Source: Nematostella vectensis (lineage: Eukaryota > Cnidaria > Anthozoa > Actiniaria > Edwardsiidae). Taken from it: DNA of 64,000 nt. The notes under the pieces are model-generated. The model was not told where the DNA came from and ran no database searches. It worked only from the letters and a program-made list of their open reading frames with translations. Numbering within the stretch: position 1 is the stretch's first letter; the number at the start of each line of letters is the position of its first letter. Location: NCBI RefSeq assembly GCF_932526225.1, contig NC_064043.1, forward strand, positions 2,315,501-2,379,500, given 5' to 3'. Positions 24,190-35,700 of the stretch are shown in pieces. The translations under genes and the position numbers were made by a program.

Positions 24190-25344
24190 GACATGATGCT
24201 GGCTATGGGTAATGCGATTGCGTTGCAATAACATTGTTTCAAATATCTAAGGAACAGCCAAAAATAAGTAAATGTACGAGACATTATCTAAAATACAGGA
24301 GAAAATGCCTTGAAAGTGCCTTTTGGGCCCCCTCCTGTTAAAAATCCAGGCTAAGCCGCTGTAAATCCTTCTAGGTTGAGTAAACAGCACATATACGAAA
24401 AGCAGAGTGATTTTTATATAAGCACATTAAAAATGATACGCGCGCACCTAGGATTGGCTGAAGGGTGTGTGCAGTCATACGTATCAATATTTGAACAAGG
24501 AAAGGATTTGACGATCCTTAATGACCTGTTTGGATATTTACCTGAGCGAGAATAAAACTACGCGTGATGGGCGGCCGGTGTTGTACAAGATGACTGCGCA
24601 CGCATCCCCCCTGTGTAAGCGCTTGGAGCACTCACAAAAATAACAATGTATAGGACGAAAAGAGATGGCCTAACGTGAGCTGTACCTTTTTGTGAAATAC
24701 AATAAAAATATACACCACCCCACGGAGTGGCGCTTTTTATCATGATCATTTGACTTTGCTAGACTTCCTCGATAACGTGGCGCTGGCTTTCTTTTCTCGA
24801 GGAGTAAGGTTTTTAGAGAAGAGGCCATAATAAGTAGGGGGAACCGCCCGTTTTTCACACTAGTTGTTTTTTAGCCATCGTCTCAGATGAGATGACTTAC
24901 TAATCTCTAAATAAATTATTTCGAACCAAGCAAGAATCACTTGTGCAGTGTTACGCGATATGCATGCTGGGGTAATATTTTGGCTATAGGACGGCATCTC
25001 AAAAAGTATACGCAACAGATTTATAAACAAATACTTTTATTTACACTTTAAAATTAAAGTATGGTTTGCTCACGAAAAAAATAAATCGTTTTGATAAACG
25101 GGATAAACCGTGCTTATCCCGTGTTTGGCACTCGGTCTGATGGTTATTTACAATTCGGTGATCCCCTTGTCACGTGCTTTGAGTTTGGACTCTAGTAAAT
25201 ATCCCCGCTGTAATGACTAGCTCTCCCCTATGCTGCATATAAACACGGCATGGAATCCAGGCTACGACCTGGCAATAAAGCATGTGAGTAGACGCTAGTG
25301 CCTACCTATAGCTAATGCGAATGCGCGAAATAATTAGCTGTCAA
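24190..25344. other. copy 2 of the duplicated segment, no gene seen
   Basis: Positions 24360-24950 match 4780-5400. The remainder to 25344 is the 3' flank of DSTYK, including AATAAA-like hexamers on the minus strand. Minus-strand open frames here recur in both copies but look like shadows. Confidence 0.5.
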
Positions 25345-28300
25345 TCATTTGAGCTCTTTCTTGGCTAGCTCCGCCCTCCGTGCCTTAGCTGCCGAGCTAC
25401 TTCTTGCCTCTGCGCGCCGCAGAAGAGACACCAGCTGGGGCTGGATGTCGCCCAGGAGGGGGCGAGCGCTTGGGTCTCCGCTCCAGCAAGCTTCCATCAG
25501 CATCCAACACTCTTCATCAAAGTTAGCAAGTCGCTCCGGTCGCACTCCCCTGCGCACGGCATTCCACAAGTGGTCTTTACTCGCGCATTGTTCGAAAGCC
25601 AGGGGGAGTCGCACAGTTCCTGCACAGATGTACCACAGTAGGATCCCAAGCGCGTAGACGTCCACGCTGTTGTCATAATGACCGGAGAAAAGCTCGGGAG
25701 CCATGTGTATAGGGGTGCCCACGATGGAACCAGACATCATGGCCTCTGGCTTGCAGAACCCGAGATCTGTAATCTTGCCGCGGTTTTTGGAATCAAGCTG
25801 AGAAGAAGAAAGAGAGAGTAGAGACCATGCATAAAGTTTGAAGTTATTATTATTCGTATTAGACGCCTCTCCGTAATTTGGGAGAGATTGATATCAAGTG
25901 ATTCGCTTCTCAAGCAAGAGGTCTCGGGTACCCGTGCTCTCTACATGAGGGACTGTGAATCCCTCGTTTTCTCGGATAAGGACGTTCAGCCGGAGTTCTC
26001 GCACACCATTGACCTTAAATGGGGGACGTAAAAGGAGGGCTGAGGACGCTGGCCCGTGGTACCATCTTCAGGTACAGGGCTACCACACCAACTCACTCCC
26101 ATGTTTATTAACTACGTGGAGCAGTCCGTGTCACTACAGGCAAATATATGCGCATATCATCATGTCTCGCGATGCTAATTTGTGCCACACAAAAACTTAT
26201 CTTTCTATTGCCTCCATTCACAAAATTGGGCCCGATACAAAAACTTTTCTACATACACAAAATTGCACAAAATCGTTCTTACCAGCACATTCTTAAGCTT
26301 AATATCTCTATGCACAAGCCCTTGGCTATGGAGAAAGCGGATCCCCTCCACCACGTCCACAGCCACATGCATCCTCGCCCTAAAGCTCAGCCCCGCCTTG
26401 ATCCCCTGGTACAGGTCCCGCTGAAGTCTATCCATGACAAGTAGGACAGCTGGCGACGAACCGCCACCATAGCTGTAGTCGATCACGGAACCAATGATAC
26501 TGACCACACGATCGTGAAGGGGGAGAGACCTGCAAATGAAACCAATATTTAGAGAGTCTGCACATTGATCTGGTGGTTCACTACGTTTAGTTTGGGAAAA
26601 ATAGATTAATATGATTACCATTTAAAGCAACACAAGCCCTGTGCAGAAATAGTTACCTGGTATAGAAAAACTCAAGCGCCAGGTCATTCCAATGTTTGTC
26701 ATCGGGAGGAACAACTGACTTGATAGCACAAGGGTGTCTTCCTGCCCATCGGTCGCAGGCATAAACTACGCCATACTGACCCCGCCCGACCTCTCTGCTG
26801 AGCTGTGGCATACCATACAGGACCACATCACGCAGGGACCAGCTCTCAAGCGCAAGGCGAGCAATTTTAGGGGCGTGGGATTTACGCACTTTCATTCTCT
26901 GCTCCTCTGTTTTCTCCAGCCTGCCGGTATGGTTAGCTTCGAGCATTCGCATACAAGAAGTAAATGACTCATGAGATTTGATCAGCCGCGTTCGGAACTG
27001 GAGGCAGATATGCTTTGCTAGGCGTGTCTCACTAAGGCTGGTCAACATGTCTTGCGCCACTTTGCGCTTCCATGCTGAGTCAACTTTGGGTGGGGTCTTG
27101 CCAGGGAGGGTTTGTATAGCTTGCTTCATTTTTTCCCAGAGTAGACGAGCAAGCGATGAGCTAGCGCGGTATGTCACCTCAACTTGGTAGGCAGCATCAA
27201 TTACCTGTCAAAATGTAATGGTGTGCAAATAATACTTGTTTGTCCCCTAAATGTTTCAATTCTACTAAACTGTTAGCCATTGTCAGCTAACAGTACATTT
27301 GATTGACAGAAAAAACAGCCTTTTATTAGATAACCCAGTTAGCTATTGTTGCCCTCATTCTAATTGTAGGTTTCTCAGCAGCATTTTGAGGTTATTTGGG
27401 ATAAGTGAATACCTACTGTAGTGAAAAAATATAAACTGCAAAATTGTCAGAATATTCAAGTTTCAATTCGTTCAATTCTGGTTTTAAGAAAAAATGATTT
27501 GAAACATGTGTCTTTTCATACATATCTATACCATACAGCCTTTTCGTTGTAATTTTCTGTTGCTTGTGGTATCAAGTTGTACTCACTTGCTTTAGCACCA
27601 CAATACCAAATGTGTACTCATATGTTTAGTGCCACAGTATCAGACGTGTACTTACATGCTTAAGTACCACAGTAGCAGACGTGTACTCACATGCTTTAGT
27701 GCCACAATAGCAGACGTGTACTTACATGCTTAAGTACCACAGTAGCAGACGTGTACTCACATGCTTTAGTGCCACAATAGCAGACGTGTACTTACATGCT
27801 TTAGTACCACAGTAGCAGACGTGTACTCACATGCTTTAGTGCCACAGTAGCAGACGTGTACTCACATGCTTTAGTGCCACAGTAGCAGACATGTACTTAC
27901 ATGCTTTAGTGCCACAGTAGCAGATGTGTACTCACATGCTTTAGTGCCACAGTAGCAGACGTGTACTCACATGCTTTAGTGCCACAGTAGCAGATGTGTA
28001 CTCACATGCTTTAGTGCCACAGTAGTAGACTTGTACTCACATGCTTTAGTGCCACCATACAGTAGCAGACATGTACTTACGTGCTTTAGTGCCACAGTAG
28101 CAGACGTGTACTTACATGCTTTAGTGCCACAGTAGCAGATGTGTACTTACATGCTTTAGTGCCACAGTAGCAGACGTGTACTCACATGCTTTAGTGCCAC
28201 AGTAGCAGACGTGTACTCACATGCTTTAGTGCCACAGTAGCAGACATGTACTTACATGCTTTAGTGCCACAGTAGCAGACGTGTACTCACATGCTTTAGT

Positions 28301-31300
28301 GCCACAGTAGCAGACGTGTACTCACATGCTTTAGTGCCACAGTAGCAGACATGTACTTACATGCTTTAGTGCCACAGTAGCAGATGTGTACTTACATGCT
28401 TTAGTGCCACAGTAGCAGACGTGTACTCACATGCTTTAGTGCCACAGTAGCAGACGTGTACTCACATGCTTTAGTGCCACAGTAGCAGACATGTACTTAC
28501 ATGCTTTAGTGCCACAGTAGCAGACGTGTACTCACATGCTTTAGTGCCACAGTAGCAGACATGTACTCACATGCTTAAGTGCCACAGTAGCAGACGTGTA
28601 CTTACATGCTTTAGTGCCACAGTAGCAGACATGTACTCACATGCTTTAGTGCCACAGTAGCAGACGTGTACTTACATGCTTTAGTGCCACAGTAGCAGAC
28701 ATGTACTTACATGCTTTAGTGCCACAGTAGCAGACGTGTACTCACATGCTTTAGTGCCACAGTAGCAGATGTGTACTTATATGCTTTAGTGCCACAGTAG
28801 CAGACGTGTACTCACATGCTTTAGTGCCACAGTAGCAGACGTGTACTCACATGCTTTAGTGCCACAGTAGCAGACGTGTACTTACATGCTTTAGTGCCAC
28901 AGTAGCAGATGTGTACTCACATGCTTTAGTGCCACAGTAGCAGACATGTACTCACATGCTTTAGTGCCACAGTAGCAGACGTGTACTTACATGCTTTAGT
29001 GCCACAGTAGCAGATGTGTACTTACATGCTTAGTGCCACAATAGCAGACATGTACTTACATGCTTTAGTGCCACAGTAGCAGACGTGTACTTACATGCTT
29101 TAGTGCCACAGTAGCAGACCTGTACTTACATGCTTTAGTGCCACAGTAGCAGACGTGTACTCACATGCTTTAGTGCCACAGTAGCAGACCTGTACTCACA
29201 TGCTTTAGTGCCACAGTAGCAGACGTGTACTTACATGCTTTAGTGCCACAGTAGAAGACGTGTACTCACATGCTTTAGTGACACAGTAGCAGACATGTAC
29301 TTACATGCTTTAGTGCCACAGTAGCAGACGTGTACTCACATGCTTTAGTGCCACAGTAGTAGACTTGTACTCACATGCTTTAGTGCCACCATACAGTAGC
29401 AGACATGTACTTACGTGCTTTAGTGCCACAGTAGCAGACATGTACTTACATGCTTTAGTGCCACAGTAGCAGACGTGTACTTACATGCTTTAGTGCCACA
29501 GTAGCAGACGTGTACTCACATGCTTTAGTGCCACAGTAGCAGATGTGTACTCACATGCTTTAGTGCCACAATACAGTAGCAGACGTGTACTCACATGCTT
29601 TAGTGCCGCAGTACCAGACTTGTACTCGCATGCTTTAGTGCCACAGTAGCAAACGTGTACTTACATGCTTTAGTGCAGCAGTAGCTGATGCCTCACCATT
29701 GCGTCGGCTGTCGCTGTCCATTTTCTCCAAGCTATCAATGCATCTTTGAAGCGTCCCAACAAAGCTTTCTCTCAAGTACTCCACTGAGCTGATCATATTC
29801 CCTGCTACAGCTTTATTAATCCTACCCAGCACAAGCTCCTGAATCTGGAAAGTACAGTGATCTAAGTCCTTTGGATTCAACAACTTCTGCTCTCCTGAAC
29901 ATTCGACTCCACGGAATTCAAGAGATTCAACTTCCTTTAAAATCTGAGGAGAAAGATTCTCAATTGTGCTTTTGATGACCTCCTTTATCTCCTCTTGCTT
30001 ACGGGTGGCAGTTTCCATCAAAGCAAGGAATAACTCTTCTTCTTTCTCCTTGGCGTATTCCAGCCTACGTGGGGTGATGATCATGTCTCTAGCCATGTCA
30101 AAAGCAGTGGTTATAAACAGACTCAAGGCCCTACAATGGGCGTCATTCATGACAGTCGCAGCTTCAACCAAATGAAACTGCAATACCTGTCGCACAAACA
30201 GTAAAAAGCATGGAAACAGTGAAAAGTTTTCTATGAGCATTGACTTGGGAATCACAGAATCCAGTATTGCTTTAGCGTTTCTGATGTCTAAAACCTCGTG
30301 CTGAAGTGCCTTCTTTTGCTCTGGTGATTCCTGAGTCAGATAACCAATCTTACGGAGCTGTTCAAATATCCTAGTCCTTGCCTCAGCAAACTCCTCTATT
30401 GCTTCATGCTGTGCATATTCAGTCATGGAATTTGTGAGATCTGGCTTTTTCCGACTACACTTGACAAAGAATATTGGCAAATCTGGTGCCAAGGCTTTGA
30501 TCTGGAGAAGCTCTGCCTCATCCTGAGAAAAATAACACGTTTGTTTAATACTTGAAACTACTCTGTTTAGTCCCAAGGGACTGTGCAGCATACAGCCTGG
30601 CATCAACAGTCTAAGAGATCATGGGATTTTGGCTAAACATTTGTTTTCATCTTTGGTATCAGAGATATTTTACAAAAATCCAAAAGATATGGGACACTTT
30701 CAGCTTCAGAAACACAATAGTTTCAGTCATTTTATCACCTAAATCTCAGGGAGATTATAAACATTGGGGAAAATATTGTCCCATTGATATTCCTGGGTCC
30801 TTATAATGCAGACTTAAAAACACATAACACAGTAACATATGTTTCTTATTCTAATGACTGACAATATTTGCTGATTATAATAATTAAAATTAACAAAAAA
30901 TAATACACTAAAAGCCCCTTATTGTTGTTACGAAAACTCAAATTAGTGCTTTAAACAGCTTAAAACTTGTATTTCTAGCCTAAATTATTGTTACTGGACT
31001 TACATAATAAATTAGATAAAGAAGAGTATAGATTGAAGAGTATTGTTATTGTCGTTTCCCTTTAAATAAATGTTGATAATTGTATAGTCCGCAGAAAAAG
31101 GTTTAAATTAACAGATTGTTTTGAAATCATCTTTTTTTTACTAATTTCGGAAAGACTTAGACATGTTTGGAAAGTTCGGGAAGTGTTAGGGGGCAAAGGT
31201 TACTTCAAACAACGAGAGAAGTGCTTATTTTGAAATCATGAAAAGCATGCGCGAAAACAATGGCTGACAAAACCCATTTGGTATACCATGACGCTAAAGT

Positions 31301-31941
31301 ACCTTGTCACTCAAGAAGTCTTGCTCGATAGAATAGACCAAGATAGGAAGAACGTCCTCACAGCAAGCGCTGAATATGTTCTCTGCGTCCCCTTCGGGGT
31401 TACTCGGGGAGCAAACGAGTTGGGCACCCGCTTTCAGAAGAGCATGGTTGAGGGAGATCTCGGCTACTGCAGATGCCATAGCAGGATCGGCCTTTTCCTC
31501 GTCGTTCAGCTCTAAGTCTCCTCTAGGTACACATTGCCAGCAACCCTCATAGGCATTGAGAGCTGCAGCTAGCTCAAAACTGTCCGGTAAAACTAGACTA
31601 ACGTTCGAAATATTGCCATACTTGATTCGTATCATCCTCCAAGAACGATCTCCTTCTAGATCTTCTACCGAGGGAAGGACAGGCTCCCCAAGCAGCTCGT
31701 TTATCACACATACTTTAGCAAAGCAAGTCTGTCCGACTACTATGATGGTCGGTGGTTTCTCGCATACACTATCTAAAGATTGGCACTTATCTGCGGGAAG
31801 AAAAGTTGCGAGAACGTCGCGACTGTACTGCCCTGATTCGTGAATGTCCTTGAATGCTGACTTGGTGTCTCTTTTGATCTGCTTTAGGAGTCTAACGTGT
31901 TCTTGAAATTTGCTTATCTCGTAAGGTAGGTTAGCAGACAT
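25345..31941 (-). CDS. DSTYK: dual serine/threonine and tyrosine kinase, five exons, 914 aa
   Basis: Minus-strand exons in order: 31941-31303, 30522-29665, 27204-26657, 26529-26283 and 25797-25345. Phases agree (639+858+548+247+453 nt), giving 914 aa against about 929 in vertebrates. The long N-terminal regulatory region includes the conserved ITPRRLEY and [17 protein letters not shown] blocks. The kinase domain has the P-loop GRGQYGVVY, lysine in [18 protein letters not shown] in place of DFG, and [16 protein letters not shown] orthologues act in cytoplasmic and membrane trafficking and in FGF/ERK-linked signalling in vertebrates; the role here is inferred. The start was chosen as the first ATG before the conserved N-terminus; the upstream open frame looks untranslated. 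Exon 2 ends at AAGCAT|GTAAGT, duplicated many times in the following intron. The gene is head-to-head with the STK16-type kinase. Confidence 0.95.
25950..26071 (+). other. second copy of duplicated exon candidate
   Basis: This corresponds to 5468-5586, with AG|GG and CAG|GTAC borders retained and one extra codon (AAA). It lies antisense within DSTYK intron 4, so it is unlikely to be used by DSTYK. See the entry at 5468. Confidence 0.3.
27575..29675 (-). repeat. 35-bp minisatellite carrying the DSTYK exon 2 splice donor, about 60 copies
   Basis: On the minus strand each unit reads GCACTAAAGCAT|GTAAGTAC or GCACTAAAGCAT|GTGAGTAC and continues through CTGCTACTGTG. The first copy is the genuine end of DSTYK exon 2 (donor after 29665). 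Almost every unit keeps GTAAGT or GTGAGT, both good donor sequences. Rare variants are GCGAGT and ATAAGT. The array fills about 85% of intron 2 (27205-29664). Confidence 0.95.
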
Positions 31942-32795
31942 TGTATTGCCCAAGTTAACCGGGGAGAAGAGGTAAATCGGGCGAAAATGGCATTGCAAAA
32001 CGCGGGAATATTGGAAGAAATGGCCGAAGTGCAATGAAAGAACGGACCTGAAAGAACTTGAGCAATAGCAACAGAGCGAAATTAGGAGACTGGGGCGATA
32101 CTCCAAATATGGTAAAATTGGAACTCAGTCCCTCACTAATTTGCCTTACGAAACGTGACAAACGTGACAAGCGAGTTTCGGCTTTTCAACTACAAAACCA
32201 GGCCTGATGCAAACCATGGAACTCCGGCCACGACAGAGGACAATATATAGATACACAGAATTGCGTTACTCGCTTATATTTAAATATGGAAAATAACTTC
32301 ATCCATTATCGGAAGGAGACAACAGGACATTGCACTTTGTAACGGTATGACACCCATTGAGCTATTGAACCCTTCATTGAAGCCCCAGGGGTTCTCGTCC
32401 TAATAAACACAGATTAGCCAGGCGCGTGCACAGAGGGTGCGTGTGACCCCCTTGGCCGGCAAAAAGTGTGTCATTTCTTGTTGAAGGATCATCAGATAAA
32501 TTGTTTTCCCATAGACGGCCAAAGATTGGGTCATTTCTTATTGAGGAATCGTCAAATACTATCCTTTTTCCATATGATACCTATGACTTCGCACCCCCCA
32601 GCCACATATCTTTCTGTCTTGCTCATATTTGATCTATCATAAGATCACGGGGCTTCTGTGGTTTTCGCAACAGAAAGGGACTGCGTATAAGCAATATTTT
32701 CGTTCTCCCATTTTGCCAGCTCTCCAAATAATATTTCTGTTTTGAAAAAGAATAACAATAATATCCTACTCCTAAAGGAATAACGCTAAAAGCAC
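31942..32795. promoter_or_regulatory. shared 5' region of DSTYK (-) and the STK16-type gene (+)
   Basis: The two start codons point away from each other and are 854 bp apart, so this interval must hold both promoters and 5' ends. No TATA box is obvious. Around 32430-32600 is a dispersed repeat (CATTTCTTGTTGAAGGATC and relatives) that recurs near 35430. Confidence 0.5.
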
Positions 32796-35700
32796 ATGGG
32801 TCTTGTGTGCTCGCGAATTTTTCCTTCTTCGGTAACCATCAATGGACGAAGCTATCGCGTTGTCAAAGATTTGGGCGAAGGAGGTTAGTGCCGAAGTAAT
32901 CATTTAAGCTTATAATGCATTGATTATTATGATCCCTCTACACTAACACGGGAATTGTTTGCTATGAGGTTGTTAGTGTTGTCCTCCAACGAACATGCAT
33001 GATGTATTTGCATTTGTTATCAGGCAAAATGATGGCACCTAATAAAACCACTTATTTTTAAAATGACATAAGAATATCTATTTTCTATGTCAGCGTTTTC
33101 TTATGTTTGCCTGGTTAGACAAGGGAGGAGGCAGTTTGCTTTGGTAAGTACAATCTATATTATGGCTAGAAGCAAGGGGCAATTTTTAGCACTTTCCCTA
33201 TTGCTTTGGCATGCTAACCTCTGCTTTAGAAAGGTGCCAGGTAGAGAAAAAGGACTGACTACCATTATGGGTAATAGACTTATCCCTCTGGTAGGATTGG
33301 GATCATCACTGATTACTAGGGGAAAAAGGAAGTATCAATTACTAATCACTAGGGTAGGGTGGGGGAGTTAACACTGCTGATCACCAGGGTAGGGAGGGAG
33401 AGTTAATACTGTTGGTCACTAGGGTAGGGCTTGAGAGTTAACACTGTTAATAACCTGGGTAGGGAGGGAGAGTTAACACTTCTGATAACCTGGGAAGGGA
33501 GGAAAAGTTAACACTTCTGATAACCTGGGTAGGGAGGGAAAGTTAACACTTCTGATAACCTGGGAAGGGAGGGAAAGTTAACACTTCTGATAACCTGGGT
33601 AGGGAGGGAAAGTTAACACTTCTGATAACCTGGGTAGGGAGGGAAAGTTAACACTTCTGGTGACCTGGGAAGGGAGGGAAAGTTAACACTTCTGATAACC
33701 TGGGTAGGGAGGGAAAGTTAACACTTCTGATAACCTGGGTAGGGAGGGAGAGTTAACACTTCTGATAACCTGGGTAGGGAGGGAAAGTTAACACTTCTGA
33801 TAACCTGGGTAGGGAGGGAAAGTTAACACTTCTGATAACCTGGGTAGGTTGGGAGAGTTAATACTGTTGATCACCAGGGTAGGGAGGGAGAGTTAACACT
33901 GCTGATCACTAGGGTAGGGTGGGGGATTTAACACTGCTGATAACCTGGGTAGGGTGGGGGATTTAACACTGCTGATAACCTGGGTAGGGTGGGGGATTTA
34001 ACACTGCTGATAACCAGGCTAGGGTGGGAGAGTTAACATTGTTGATCACTAGGGTAGGGTGGAGGGGTTAACACTGTTGATCACTCGGTAGGGTGGAAGA
34101 GTTAACACTGTTGATCACTAGGGTAGGGTGGGAGAGTTAACACTGTTGATCACTAGGGTAGGGTGGGGGGGGTTAACACTGTTGCTCACTAGGGTAGGGT
34201 TGGAGAGTTAACACTGTTGATCACTAGGGAAGGGTGGGAGAGTCAAATGCTGATCACTAGAGTAGGGTAGGGTAGGGGTTGAGATCAACAACTAATCCAT
34301 AAAGTGAGATTAATTGATCTTCATTTGCCAAGACTATTTGCTACTTTTAAACTTCATTTTTTTCTGCTCTTTTATTATTTCAAAGCTTATGCTTAACTTT
34401 TATTTTATACTCAGAAAAGACTGAGGCTCCAGCTACCTGAACAAGAAAGAGTGAGTTTAAAATAATTAAATTGGTCTACATCTACATAAAATGCTTGTTT
34501 TATTGCCCTGGGTGCCCTGGATTTAATTTTTTGGGTAGCGAAAAGGAGCACAATTAGTATTGTGCCCTATAGTGTCCATTAGTGGAGGGGGGGGGGGAGG
34601 GGAATTTGAGAGAAAGACTTATTTAAAGCTGGATGCTAGAACCAGCTTTTACTTAAAGTTGACTTAAATCTACATTTATCTAATTATGAACTTATACCAT
34701 AAAGGTTAAATGACTTCATTTAATTGTTTTTCACAGGCATTTGAACGAGAGGTTGAAGCACATCGGAGCATAGACCACCCAAATGTTATGGCCATGCATG
34801 ATGTAGAAATCGTTAGTAAGAAGAATTACAAGGAAGCACGTATGCTTCTTGATTACTATAAGGTATGCTTAGTTGACAGATAAAATATGCCTTACAATGT
34901 TGCTAGTAAATCGAGAAATGGAAATAAACTTTGCTTTAGTAAGGGTACTGTATATACTCAAAAGAGGCATATTGTGTTTTGTAGGAAGGAACCGTTCAAG
35001 ATCTTATAGAGAGGACTCATGATAGAGGCCGCCACATTCAGGAGCTGGAGATTCTTCACATGTTTAGATCAGCTTGTGAAGCAGTAATGGCTTTTCATGA
35101 CCTCCAACCGCCACTTGCACACAGAGACCTCAAGGTTTAATTTTTTATTCTCTATCATATCTCCACTTGCACACAGAGACCTCAAGGTTGAGTTTTCATG
35201 CTCTATCATATCTTGCAAACAGAGACCTCAAGGTTGAGTTTTCATGCTCTATAATATCTCCACTTGCACAGAGACCTCATGGTTGAGTTTTCATGCTCTG
35301 TCATATCTCCACTTGCACACAGAGACCTCAAGGTTGAGTTTTTATGCTCTATCCTCATCATATAATGTGTCTTATAACGCAATTAACAGGTGTATTCCTA
35401 GGGGTTGTTTAGGGAGGGCACACACAGGGATCATTTCTTATTAAAGGACCATCAATTACTATTCTTTTTCATATTATACCTATGAATGGGCACCTCCTCC
35501 GCAAACCTCATGCATGACAATGGTTAAACTACAAGGTTTTGAATTGGGAAGTGCTATCTGACGCTCTTACAGCAGGTTGAGTTGACAACTCACCTACTAC
35601 CCAACCCCTGGCATGACTCATCCACCACCCAACCCCCAGGGGGGAGGGGGTGCTCAGGGTGTGTATGCTCCCCCTTCTTTCCACCAAAAAGCACCCTCCT

